DNA of 14,946 bases from Eimeria necatrix (GCF_000499385.1 NW_013654702.1:1-14946); one strand, 5' to 3'. Numbered from the stretch's first letter, positions 1-8,511 are shown. Notes: generated by a model from the sequence alone, not told the origin. A program made the numbers and translations.

Positions 1-1
1 C

Positions 2-103
2 GAAGGGCTGCTGTTTGCGTGTCTGTACTACTGGTCCCGGCGCGAAGCTTTGTCTCCTGTCTCTGTTTCTTTCTTAACTGTCTCTGGCTCCCAGCTGCCT
101 CAT

Positions 104-119
<16 letters not shown>
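2..119 (+). pseudogene. Partial duplicate of the Derlin penultimate exon
   Basis: This stretch is nearly identical to 175-292, at a fixed offset of 173 bp. It differs at a few bases, for example gctccc against gctacc and cctcat against ccttat. Read in frame 2 it gives the same Derlin segment (LFACLYYWSRREALSP, then VSFLTVSGSQLPH). It then runs into a CTG tract and loses the second half of the exon, so the residues after QLPH, including the MGRDLW and GHAYYFF part, are absent. The 173-bp offset is not a multiple of three, so this copy cannot be read through into the intact copy. It is either intronic debris from a partial exon duplication or the cut-off start of a longer duplication outside the window. 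An assembly artefact is possible, but the base differences argue against simple double counting. Confidence 0.75.
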
Positions 120-155
<36 letters not shown>

Positions 156-157
156 AG
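107..157. repeat. (CTG)n tract ending in CAG
   Basis: About 16 uninterrupted CTG triplets separate the two copies of the Derlin exon segment and end in CTGCAG. In the + direction this is a pyrimidine-leaning tract followed by CAG, immediately before the point where Derlin homology begins, so it may serve as the 3' splice acceptor of the downstream exon. Confidence 0.9.
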
Positions 158-1270
158 GGCTGTACTTTCACGGGGAAGGGCTGCTGTTTGCGTGTCTGTA
201 CTACTGGTCCCGGCGCGAAGCTTTGTCTCCTGTCTCTGTTTCTTTCTTAACTGTCTCCGGCTACCAGCTGCCTTATTTGCTGCTGCTGCTGCACTTGCTG
301 ATGGGCCGCGACTTGTGGCTGGACCTCTTTGGCCTCGCAGCAGGCCACGCCTACTACTTCTTCCGAGAAGTTCTCCCTGCCAACGGTGAGGGTTTAGGGT
401 TTAGGGTTTGGGGTTTAGGGTTTGGGGTTTGGGGTTTAGGCTTTGCGGGCACTCCCAGGGTTTGCGCCCGCTCCCAGCGCTTGCCGCGTCATTTCGGGGG
501 TTTAAACACGCTTTTAGGGTTTGCAGCTCCGTCTCGAGGGTTTAAACACGCTTTTAGGGTTTGCAGCTCCGTTTCGAGGGTTTAGACCCGCTCCTAGGGT
601 TTAGATCTTCATTTCGAGGGTTTTTATGCGCGCTTAGGGTTTAGAGCTCCATTTTGAGGGTTTAAACACACTTTTAGGGTTTAGAGCTCCATTTTGAGGG
701 TTTAAACACACTTTTAGGGTTTAGAGCTCCATTTTGAGGGTTTAAACACACTTTCAGGGTTTAGAGCTCCATTTTGAGGGTTTAAACACACTTTTAGGGT
801 TTAGAGATCCATTTTGAGGGTTTAGACCCGCTCGTAGGGTTTAAACACGCTTTTAGGGTTTGGAGCTCGTTTTCGAGGGTTTAGACCCGCTCGCAGGGTT
901 TAGAGTTCCATTTTGAGGGTTTAGATCTGCTGCTAGGGTTTATGGCTGCATTTGAGGGTTTACTTTTAAGCACCCTTTTAGCGTTTAATTCCACCTTTAG
1001 GGTTTAATTCCACTTCGACGGTTTATTCCCCTTTTTAGGGTTTAGTTCCCTTTCAAGGGTTTAGTGTTTAATTCTTTTTAAGGGTTTAGGGTTTAGGGCG
1101 CTTTGAGGGTTTACACCACTCTAGGGTTTACTTCCACCTCAGTGGCCAACTATCGAATGTAATTATATTTTAATTCTGTTTTATTTTATGTCTATTTTTT
1201 TAATTTATTTATTTTAATTCCGTTTTATTATTTATTATTTATTTTTTATTCATTTATTTATTTATTATTT

Positions 1271-1314
<44 letters not shown>

Positions 1315-1595
1315 TTTTTTATTTATTTTCAGGAGGCCCCGACCTCTTATCTGAACCCCCGAAGTTCCTTGGCACTATTACCTCTTGGCTGGAGAATGGG
1401 GGGCCCCCCTCGGGGCCCCCAGAGGGGCCCCCCGGGGGGGCCCCCCGAAGGGGGCCCCCCGGGGGGGGCCCCCAAGATGCTGCTGCAGCTGGGGGAGAGT
1501 CTCGGGGCCCCTGGGGTTTCGGAATGCGGCAAAGGGGGGCCCCCGGGACTCGGCCTTTTACGGGAAGGGGTTATACCCTGGGAGGCGCCAGTTAG
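158..1595 (+). CDS. Derlin (Der1-family ERAD protein), 3' part, two exons
   Basis: Derlins are polytopic ER membrane proteins that help move misfolded proteins to the cytosol for ERAD and recruit the Cdc48/p97 ATPase. I read join(158..385, 1333..1595); the 5' exons lie outside the window. Exon 1 holds the family's late membrane region: LYFHGEG, the WSRR motif, QLPYLL, then LWLDLFGLAAGHAYYFF, which carries the GxxxG of rhomboid-like Derlins (human Derlin-2 has GIAVGH here). It ends AACG, followed by a GTGAGG donor in phase 1. The CAG acceptor at 1330-1332 restores Gly-Gly-Pro, as in the family's PxxPGG turn. Exon 2 has SEPPKFLGTI, a Gly/Pro linker coded by GGGGCCCC runs, and the tail FTGRGYTLGG, an SHP-type box (FxGxGxxL) expected to bind Cdc48. 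The stop TAG at 1593-1595 lies in the first heptamer of the following array. The presence of an SHP box suggests the ER form rather than a plastid-periphery Der1. The family call is firm; the exon 1 start is inferred from the CTGCAG acceptor. Confidence 0.88.
395..1140 (+). repeat. Degenerate telomere-like array with a 40-bp higher-order unit
   Basis: The array begins as tandem TTTAGGG/TTTGGGG. From about 500 to 960 it becomes a tandem unit with a regular 40-bp period, clearest at 661-700, 701-740, 741-780 and 781-820. Each unit holds GAGGGTTTAAACACAC, then TTTTAGGGTTTAGAGC, then TCCATTTT. Units toward both ends are more diverged. All of it lies inside the Derlin intron, with the G-rich strand as sense. 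Confidence 0.9.
1190..1330. repeat. ATTT tetramer tract at the Derlin 3' splice site
   Basis: This is an almost pure A/T tract with many tandem ATTT units. It runs directly into the TTTTCAG acceptor and so acts as the T-rich tract of that site. A similar tract precedes the GRP94 acceptor at 11351-11420. Confidence 0.9.
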
Positions 1596-1790
1596 GGTTT
1601 AGGGTTTAGGGTTTAGGGTTTGGGGTTTGGGAGGAGAGTTGGGGTTTGAAGACTAACGGATCTTTCTTTTACTGCACTGCTGCTGGTCTGCTGCTGCTGC
1701 TGCTGCTGCTGTCGCACGTAAAGGTAGACAGGAGAGCTGCTGGCGAAGTTCAAGAGGGTTTAGGGTTTAGGGTTTAGGGTTTCCACGAGT
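1591..1790 (+). repeat. Heptamer patches downstream of Derlin
   Basis: Tandem GTTTAGGG copies lie at 1591-1625 and 1757-1783, separated by unrelated sequence and a short CTG run near 1690-1710. The first patch supplies the Derlin stop codon. No coding homology is visible between the patches. Confidence 0.85.
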
Positions 1791-1883
1791 TTACTTCATT
1801 AGCACGGAATATATCAAAAAAGCACTAAATGCCTTTTCTTTAAAGGTATTTTCTATAAACGTTTAGCAGCGCGCATGCATGAA

Positions 1884-1891
1884 TGCATGCA
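1884..1891. promoter_or_regulatory. TGCATGCA motif (possible ApiAP2 site)
   Basis: An exact TGCATGCA octamer, with a second overlapping GCATGCAT at 1873-1880. TGCATGCA is a known ApiAP2-type binding motif in apicomplexans. Other exact copies lie at 12699-12710 (extended) and 14617-14624. Function here is inference only; no gene start is close by. Confidence 0.3.
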
Positions 1892-1904
1892 CACAAAACA
1901 TAGT

Positions 1905-2530
1905 GAGGTGTACGTACACCGCAGCCCACCTCAGTATCTGGGGTGTACGTACACCTCAGGAGGCGCGCATGCCTATGGCTCAGGAGGTGCATATACACCT
2001 CAACAAGTGCAAATACACCTCAGGAGATGCAAATACACTTCAAAAGGTGCAAATACAGCTCAGAAGAGGTGCCTATACACCTCAGAAACTGCAGATACAC
2101 CTCAGAGTGCATGTACACCTCATGAGGTGCCTATACACCTCAGATGAGGTGCACATACACTTCAGGAGGTGCATATACACCTCAGAAGAGGTGCACATAC
2201 ACCTCAGGAGACGCAGATCCACCGCAAAGGTGTCTATACACCTCAGAGGAGGTCCATATACAGTTTAGGAGCTGTAGATACACCTCAGGAGGTGCATATT
2301 CACCCCAGGAGGTGCATATACACCTTAGGAAGTGCATGTACACCTCAGGAAGTGCCTGTACACCTCAGGAGATGCATATACACCTCGTGAGGTGCAAATA
2401 CACCTCAGGAAATTCGGCTGCTGCGCCCCACAAGGTGCAGATACACCCGAGGAAGTGTCTGTACACCTGAGGAGCTGCAGATACACCTGAGGTGCGCGTA
2501 CACCTCAGGAGGTGTACGTACACCTCAGCT
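1905..2530. repeat. Minisatellite, about 20-bp unit, core GGTGNNNNNNCACC
   Basis: About 28-30 diverged copies of a unit close to GGTGCATATACACCTCAGGA, usually 20 bp and sometimes 23 bp with an extra AGA. The core GGTGCATATACACC is a near-palindrome. The array is flanked by the perfect palindrome GGTGTACGTACACC (1907-1920 and 1942-1955 at the left, 2511-2524 at the right). Open frames through it are chance: the unit length is not a multiple of three, and the same peptide-like strings recur in all three frames. Confidence 0.9.
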
Positions 2531-2910
2531 GGTCTTCAGAACTGCATTGGAAATCTTTTTTTACTTTTTCTTTAGTGCTTTTTCTGCATTTAATTGCATC
2601 TCTGGAGTCCATGACGTGAAATGTCACTTTGAATTAAAACAAACGATTTAAATGGAAATTAACATTTATATTTATGTCTAACTCATAATATATGTATTTT
2701 CATATTACCTTAAGAACAAATGAAAATTGACATGTATATATTATTATCTGCATTTAATGTAAATACATGAATATATATATATATAGAATGTACATATATA
2801 TGTACTATAATAAATAGACAAAGGATATTCTTATTGGACAAATCTGGAACAAACTTAATTGAAAATAAATTTTTTTGTTTTCCGCAAAATTCGAAAGTTA
2901 AAAGAATCCA
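2531..2910. other. AT-rich stretch, no gene seen
   Basis: This is A/T-rich sequence with a short (AT)n run near 2768-2785. I see no coding homology, RNA gene or structured repeat. It ends at another copy of GGTGTACGTACACC at 2911-2924. Confidence 0.7.
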
Positions 2911-2929
2911 GGTGTACGTACACCCGGCA

Positions 2930-3370
2930 AAAGGAAAATAAAAAAAGATTTGAAAACAAAATTAAAAAAAGATTGAAGAGGAAATAAAGTGGAGATTAAA
3001 AGGGAAATAAAAAGGAGACTAAAAAGGCAATAAAATGGAGAGTAAAAAGGAAATAAAATGGAGATTAAAAAGGAAGTAAAAAGAAGATTAAAAAGGAATT
3101 AAAAGGAAGATAAAGGGAAGATAAAATAAGGCAAAAGAGAAGATTAAAAAAGATGAAGAGACTAAAAAGATGAGGAAAAAAAGAAACAGAAAAAAGAAAT
3201 AAAAAAAGAAACAGAAGGAAATGAAAAAAGAAATACAATGAAAAAAACTTCGAGAGATCAAACAAAGAATTAACGCAAAGACGAATTCAAAATTTTGAAA
3301 TTTTAAAAAGTAAATTTAAGAAAGCAAATAAATAAAAAGCGTTTAAAAGAGCCAAAGGAAGCAACAAATG
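2930..3370. repeat. Polypurine minisatellite
   Basis: The + strand is almost all A and G for about 440 bp. Its core at roughly 2990-3115 is a tandem unit of about 23 bp resembling GAGATTAAAAAGGAAATAAA, repeated five to six times. No coding signal. Confidence 0.85.
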
Positions 3371-3375
3371 CGCTT

Positions 3376-3540
3376 CCAATCTTTTTTAATTTTCCTTCTT
3401 TATTTTAATTTCCCTTTTTGATCTTTTTGATCTTCTTTTTACTTCTTTGAAAGCCTTTTGCCTTTTTGTCTTTTATTTTTTAACTTCTCTTTCTTTTTGT
3501 TTTCTTTTATTCCTTTTTCTTGTTTTTAATAAAAGTCTCC
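3376..3540. repeat. Polypyrimidine tract, partly complementary to the upstream polypurine tract
   Basis: The composition is mostly T and C and is the reverse of the preceding block. A 16-bp arm at 3430-3445 (ATCTTCTTTTTACTTC) is the exact reverse complement of 3073-3088, so the two blocks could pair as a long imperfect hairpin. Confidence 0.75.
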
Positions 3541-3562
3541 GCCCGCAGGCCCTGGGCCTCTC

Positions 3563-4165
3563 CCGCTAAACCCTAAACCCTAAACCCTAAACCCTTCTCC
3601 ACTTTAGGAACTGCGTTTGCCGCGTCGTTTCATTCAATTTATTTTTACTTCTTTTTGCTTTTTATTTGTTTGTCATTAATTCTATTTATTCTGTATTTAT
3701 CCCTGCGCTTTTGCACGTTTGCACGTGTCCTCCTGACTAAGCTAAACCCTAAACCCTAAACCCTAAACCCTAAACCCTAGGCCCTAAGCTGCACAGCTTC
3801 ACTGCTAGCTGGTTGTGGCTGTTGCCAAACCCTAAACCCTAGACCCTTGTTGGGCTGGGTTCGTTAAGTTGAAGGAAAAATGTTTCCTCAGCTAGGGTTT
3901 AGGGTTTAGGGTTTTGAGTCGGGCAGGCGCCGTCGTGCAGCACCAAACCCTAAACCCTCGCTGCCTTAAACCCTAAAAAAGGGTTCAAGATTATCGCCAT
4001 GGGGGCCACAAGACAGCCCTGGCCATCTATCTGTCTGGAACAAACTGCGCAAACCCTAAACCCTAAATTAGGGTTTACGAGTAAGCAAACGCTGAGGAAG
4101 GCAGTTCCAAGTCCGACAGGCTATCCGCTTCTTCTGCATCGGCTTGAAACAAACCCTCGCTCCTA
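3563..4165. repeat. Heptamer patches, mostly AAACCCT on the + strand
   Basis: Short arrays of AAACCCT lie at about 3565-3593, 3742-3780, 3825-3843, 3943-3976 and 4051-4067. One opposite-sense TTTAGGG array lies at about 3892-3913, and a head-to-head junction of the two senses sits at 4051-4077. The sequence between patches shows no gene. The block lies 3' of the leftward MAF1 gene. Confidence 0.85.
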
Positions 4166-4175
4166 TAAACTTCAC
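4075..4175 (-). CDS. Candidate terminal exon of MAF1 (uncertain)
   Basis: On the - strand a (CTG)n tract ends in CTGCAG at 4178-4176, an acceptor like that of the preceding MAF1 exon. The downstream sequence reads in one frame as an acidic tail (EGLFQADAEEADSLSDLELP) ending in TAA at 4077-4075. In another frame it is a basic tail ending in TAA at 4070-4068. Both stops lie in heptamer sequence. An acidic tail suits MAF1 family C-termini. The only clean upstream donor I see (GAAGAA, then GT at 4482-4481) is phase 0 and would join to the basic frame instead. The junction is unresolved. Confidence 0.3.
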
Positions 4176-4177
4176 CT

Positions 4178-4179
<2 letters not shown>

Positions 4180-4209
<30 letters not shown>

Positions 4210-4423
4210 TGTGCACCAACAGCAACAGCAGCACCACCACCATGAGCAGCTGCAGCAGCAGCAGCGACACAACAACAACACCAGCAGCAGCAGCGACAGA
4301 ACAACAACACCAGCAGCAGCAGCACCACCACAGCAGCAGCAGCACCGCCACAACAGCAGCTACACCACCACCACAACAGCAGCAGCACCACCACCACAAC
4401 AGCAGCAGCACCACCACCACCAC

Positions 4424-4465
<42 letters not shown>
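4180..4465. repeat. CAG/CAA/CAC compound trinucleotide tract
   Basis: Nearly 290 bp of mixed CAG, CAA and CAC triplets. It ends with a pure (CAG)n run at about 4427-4464. Long frames exist on both strands (poly-Q, -S, -T, -H, -C, -L) but consist only of repeat. It lies where the 3' end of MAF1 must be resolved. Confidence 0.9.
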
Positions 4466-4466
<1 letters not shown>

Positions 4467-4643
4467 CCTTGCCTAGCTGGACTTCTTCGGAGTCGTCTTG
4501 GTCCTGGAGTGGGCAGCTGTCGAGGGCCCCCAGCCAGCTGGGGCTGCTGAGTTTGCTGCTGCTGCAGCAGGCGAAGAAGAGGACTCTGTCTCTTTGCTTC
4601 TCGACGAAGAAGTAGGCAAAAGAAGAAAGACAAAAGCCCCCGT

Positions 4644-4676
<33 letters not shown>

Positions 4677-4778
4677 GCGGCAGCAAACAGCTCCACAGAC
4701 ACCCCAACGCAGAAGCCTCCCCGCTCCCAGCCGCCGAGTGGCTGTACACCGCGCAGCTGCTCAGACACACCGCCGACT

Positions 4779-4818
<40 letters not shown>

Positions 4819-4897
4819 ACGGCGAAGCAGATTCACAACTGATCACAGTTACTATTCTGTGCTGCTTGTTTATTTCCACTACCACCAACTGCCAAGA

Positions 4898-4931
<34 letters not shown>

Positions 4932-5273
4932 GGGACGCCGGCACAGCAGCAGCAGCAACACAGCAGCGGCAGCTGCATCGCCACCACCACCACCAACTGC
5001 AACAGCATTAGCAGCACGAGCATGAGCAGCACTAGCAGCAACACCAGGAGCAGCACTAGCAGCAACAGTAACAGCAGCAGCACTAGCAGCAACAGTAACA
5101 GCAGCAGCACTAGCAGCAACAGTAACAGCAGCAGCACTAGCAGCAACAGTAGCAGCAGCAGCACTAGCAGCAACAGTAGCAGCAGCAGCACTAGCAGCAA
5201 CAGTAGCAGCAGCAGCAGCAACACTAGCAGCAGCAGCAGCAGCAACGCTAGCAGCAGCACTAGCAGCAACACT

Positions 5274-5310
<37 letters not shown>

Positions 5311-5633
5311 CCTCGATGGCTGTCCAGAGTTCGTTGATGAATCCCGGCAGCAGCTGCTCGACGGCCCGCAGCTTTTCATTAATGTCTCCCTGGGCCTCCG
5401 CCACACTTTCTTCTTCTCTGAACATCGCGGGGGTTAGCGTGCTGCTGCGCGCAAACCCTAAACCCTAAACCCTAAACCCTAAACCCTAAACCCTAAACCC
5501 TAGAATATGGGGAGGCTTTGGAGGGGCGAAGTGCAGTCCAAATCTTAATCTTGTCAGCAGAAAACAGAAAATATTAAGAGGCGAATAGAGAAAGGGCACT
5601 TGAGGTGGCAGCAGCAGCAGCAGCAGCAAGAGG

Positions 5634-5670
<37 letters not shown>

Positions 5671-5802
5671 ACACGCGCAACAACACGGGCAACAGCAGCA
5701 GCATCCACAAGAGGAATAACAGCAGCAAGGAGAGCCACACCGCCACGACCGAGCGCAGCGGCAACAGCAGCAGGCAATGCAGCAGCAGCACCAGCACGAA
5801 GT

Positions 5803-5843
<41 letters not shown>

Positions 5844-5946
5844 CCTGAATTCGTAGTCGGGGAAGCACTGGTTGAGAGTGGCGATGAGGTTGACGAGGGT
5901 TTCCTTGCCCTTGGCGGAGCAGCCCCTGAAGTCCTGCTGCCGGTGC

Positions 5947-5983
<37 letters not shown>

Positions 5984-6215
5984 CAGCAGCAGCAGCAGGG
6001 GACAGCAGCAGCGGGGGCTGCGCGGGAGCAGCAAACAGCGGCGAAGAAGTCAACTGCAACTCTATCAAAGCCCGCAAGGCCTCCGTCTGCTGCCGATCCC
6101 GATCCCGGTCGATCCCCAACAACTCCAAACGCCCCACAAAAACCCGATCCCCAATCAGCAGCTGCTGCAGCAAAAAGTTCGGCCGCGCCAGCGCGGCGCA
6201 CTCCACGAAGTGCAT
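4360..6215 (-). CDS. MAF1: MAF1 homologue, RNA polymerase III repressor
   Basis: MAF1 binds RNA polymerase III and represses tRNA and 5S rRNA transcription under stress or starvation. I read complement of exons 6215-5845, 5417-5312 and 4776 to about 4360 (297 residues if the last exon runs to TAG at 4362-4360). Exon 1 starts MHFVEC and has the N-terminal block GDRVFVGRLE (about residues 22-31; family GD..IIGRIE). After an Ala/Ser run comes LIATLNQCFPDYEF (human LIATLNESFRPDYDF). Donor CAG|GT at 5844 is phase 2 and acceptor TTCAG at 5419-5418 completes Arg. Exon 2 gives ELLPGF-like helix sequence and INELWTAIE (family LWNAVDE). Donor GAG|GT at 5311 and acceptor (CTG)nCAG at 4777 join, in phase 0, to SAVCLSSCAVYSHS (family EEICLAECDIYSYNP). 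Next come GCLW, an Ala insertion, then SSFAYFFVEKQRDRVLFFAC (family LWSFNYFFYNKRLKRIVFF). All three conserved blocks are in order. The tail after DQDDSEE enters poly-Cys/Trp repeat and is unlikely to be the true end. Confidence 0.9.
4777..5311 (-). other. MAF1 intron 2, mostly CTG repeats
   Basis: On the sense strand the donor is GAG|GTGCTGCTG and the acceptor is a (CTG)n run ending in CTGCAG. Most of the interior is CAG-derived: 5010-5310 holds interrupted AGC AGC ACT AGC AAC AGT units on the + strand with a sub-period of about 30 bp near 5050-5210. Splicing restores continuous MAF1 homology in phase 0. Confidence 0.8.
5418..5844 (-). other. MAF1 intron 1 with heptamers and CTG runs
   Basis: A 427-bp intron with donor CAG|GTCTGC and acceptor GATGTTCAG. 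It contains pure trinucleotide runs near the donor and an AAACCCT array at 5452-5502, which is TTTAGGG on the sense strand, about 33 bp from the acceptor. Phase 2 is kept across the junction. Confidence 0.8.
5452..5502. repeat. AAACCCT heptamer array, about 7 copies
   Basis: Seven near-perfect tandem copies inside MAF1 intron 1, G-rich on the sense strand of the gene. Confidence 0.95.
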
Positions 6216-6216
6216 C

Positions 6217-7215
6217 TCCGGTGTACAGACACCCCGCGCCCCACACCCCACACTTCGGGTGTACAGACACCCCACGCCCCACACTCAGGTGTGCAGACAC
6301 TCCAAGCCCCACTCTTCGGGTGTACAGACACTGCAAGCCCCACTCTTCAGGTGTACAGACACTGCAAGCCCCACTCTTCGGGTGTACAGACACTCCACGC
6401 CCCACACTTCAGGTGTACAGACACTCCACGCCCCACACTTCGGGTGTACCGACACTCCACGCCCCACACTTCGGGTGTACAGACACCCCAAGCCACGGAC
6501 TTGAGGTGTACAGACACCCCACGCCCCACACCTCCTGGCTCTCGCCCGAGTTCACGGGCTGTACAGACACCGCAGAGGCGGCTGCTGAGGTGTACAGACA
6601 CCGCGGAGGAAGAAGGGCAGAACGAGAGACGAGAACTCAGGTGTACAGACACCTGAAGTCAAGAACTCAGGTGTACAGACACCTGAAGTCAAGAGAATTC
6701 AGGTGTACAGACACCTCAAACTCAAGGAACTCGGGTGTACAGACACCTCAAACTCAAGGAGCTCAGGTGTACAGACACCGGAAACTGCCGCCAAGTTGAG
6801 GTGTACAGACACCTCGACCTGCCGCGGAATTCAGGTGTACAGACACCGCAAACTCAGCGCCGAACTGGACAGACACCTCAACTGCCACGGAACTGGGGTG
6901 TACAGACACCTCAGAAAGCCACCGAATTGGAGTGTACAGACACCTCAGAAAGCCACCGAATTGGAGTGTACAGACACCTCAGAAAGCCACGGGATTGGGG
7001 TGTACAGACACCTCAAACTGCCACGGGATTGGGGTGTACAGACACCTCAAACTGCCACGGGAATGGGGTGTACAGACACCTCAAACTGCCACAGGGTTCG
7101 GGTGTACGTACACCTCAGAGAGTTACAATCTCCAGGTGTACAGACACCTCAAAGATCCCAAGTTTCCGGTGTACAGGCACCTCTAGCTGAGGTGTACGTA
7201 CACCCGAAAGAGAGA
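6217..7215. repeat. Minisatellite of 30-34 bp units with conserved GTGTACAGACACC core
   Basis: About 30 units, each with the near-invariant core GTGTACAGACACC, an imperfect GGTGT/ACACC inverted repeat. The spacer changes along the array. To about 6540 it is built on CACGCCCCACACTTCGG-like sequence. To about 6780 it is TCAAACTCAAGGAACTCGG-like. To about 7100 it is AAACTGCCACGGGATTGGG-like. The right end changes to GGTGTACGTACACC at 7101-7114 and 7191-7204. The array starts 2-5 bp upstream of the MAF1 start codon on the opposite strand, so it forms the whole immediate MAF1 upstream region. Open frames through it are by-products of near multiple-of-three spacing. Confidence 0.93.
7101..7114. repeat. 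Perfect palindrome GGTGTACGTACACC (dispersed family)
   Basis: An exact 14-bp palindrome. Identical copies lie at 1907-1920, 1942-1955, 2511-2524, 2911-2924 and 7191-7204. Near copies lie at 12659-12672 (T for C at one position), 14211-14224 and 14322-14335. Confidence 0.85.
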
Positions 7216-7239
7216 CAAACTCGGGTGTCTAGGCAGCTC

Positions 7240-7379
7240 TCCACAACTGCAGCAAGGCAACTCTTGCTGCTGCTGCTGCTGCTGCACTTGCTGCTGCCGC
7301 TGCAGCTTCCTTTGCCGCTGCAGTGTCCCTCCGTGCGGCTGCACAGTTGCTGCTGCAGAGTCCTTTGCTGCTGCAGTCT

Positions 7380-7416
<37 letters not shown>

Positions 7417-7535
7417 CTCTCGGCGCGCGAAAACGACAAAGAACAACTAAAGAGCGCTGTGGTGTACAGCCACCTGATTAGGGTTTAGGGTTTAGGGTTT
7501 GCGAGGGCGAGTAAGCGGAACTGGTCGGCGTCTCG

Positions 7536-7576
<41 letters not shown>

Positions 7577-7734
7577 CAAGCATCTTAAGAACGGGGGGCA
7601 AAGAAGAGACAAAAGAGAGACAAGAGATGCCCATCTCTGTCTCGTTCTGCTGCTGGCTTTTGTCTCCCTTCTGAATTGCTGCTTCTCCCGCTGCTGCTGC
7701 TGCTGCTGCTGTTCTTCTGTCTCTGTTGCACTTC

Positions 7735-7771
<37 letters not shown>

Positions 7772-7830
7772 GGCGTGCCTCTTAGGCTTGGTTGGTGTGT
7801 TTGCCTTCCGGCTCCTCCCCGCCTCGCTCC

Positions 7831-7871
<41 letters not shown>

Positions 7872-7992
7872 CTGCTGCGGCTGGCGCTCCACCTGCTGCT
7901 GCTGCAGCTGCTGCTGCTGCTGCCCAATATTCGGGCAGGAGCGCGTCCCCTCCCCTCAATTACCAAACAAAATCAAAAGCAACCCGTCTGCC

Positions 7993-8023
<31 letters not shown>

Positions 8024-8470
8024 TCCTAGCTGCTGCTGCTGCTGCTGCTGCTGCTGGAGCGGTTCCTCAGGGATCGTTCTGTGTGACGGGGGTGTATAAC
8101 AGCAAAAGTTGATAAACAGGAAATACGAAAAAGCTAAGAGAACGAGAAGCAATTGCTGCTGCAGTTGCTGCTGCTGCTCCAGCCGCTGCTGCTGCTGCTG
8201 CTGCGTCGCCGCTGCTGCTGCACTAGCCTCCCGCTGGTGCAGGGGCAGGAGCAGCAGGAGCAGCAGCAGCAGCCGAGGGAGCTGCAGCAGTAATTTCTTG
8301 CTGCTGTTTAGAAAGCAAAATTGAAAAGTAAAATAAATTAATTTTTTGAATTAGAGAAGGCTCGTTGGCGGCCTAAAGGAGACTTTGCGCAGCAGCAGCG
8401 GCAGCAGCCGCAGCGGCAGCAGCGGCATCGTGTGCAGCAGCAGCAGCCACAACAGCCGCTACACAGCAGA

Positions 8471-8511
<41 letters not shown>

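Larger units (their letters stand above)
386..1332 (+). other. Derlin intron, 947 bp, made of repeats
   Basis: The intron opens with GTGAGGGTTTAGGG, so the heptamer array begins within 7 bp of the donor. It continues as degenerate TTTAGGG repeats to about 1140 and a T/A-rich ATTT-repeat tract to about 1330, and closes with TTTTCAG. Removing it joins phase 1 to phase 2 and gives continuous Derlin homology. Confidence 0.85.

Noticed and set aside
390..1140. A true chromosome end because of TTTAGGG repeats
   Set aside because: The repeats are degenerate, lie within an intron between two Derlin exons and occur in both senses elsewhere in the window, so they are interstitial.
1875..2470. Open frames of 60-130 codons with YTS/TPQ-type peptides
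   Set aside because: Equivalent frames exist in all three phases because the unit is a tandem minisatellite; there is no homology or start context.
4643..5425. 260-codon - strand frame of nearly pure leucine
   Set aside because: Only its first part (to INELWTAIE) is coding, as MAF1 exon 2. The poly-Leu part is the CTG-repeat intron after the GAG|GT donor.
5554..6405. 283-codon - strand frame overlapping MAF1 exon 1
   Set aside because: It is the wrong frame for MAF1 and is made of poly-Cys/Gln and minisatellite translation.
6217..7215. Short conserved repeat with variable spacers, resembling a CRISPR array
   Set aside because: The conserved core is only about 14 bp, the spacers are related to each other in blocks rather than unique, no cas genes are present, and the window is plainly eukaryotic.
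7478..7966. 162-codon - strand frame with Ser and Gln runs
   Set aside because: Linkers between runs match no known family and there is no splice or start support; it fits chance reading of CTG tracts.
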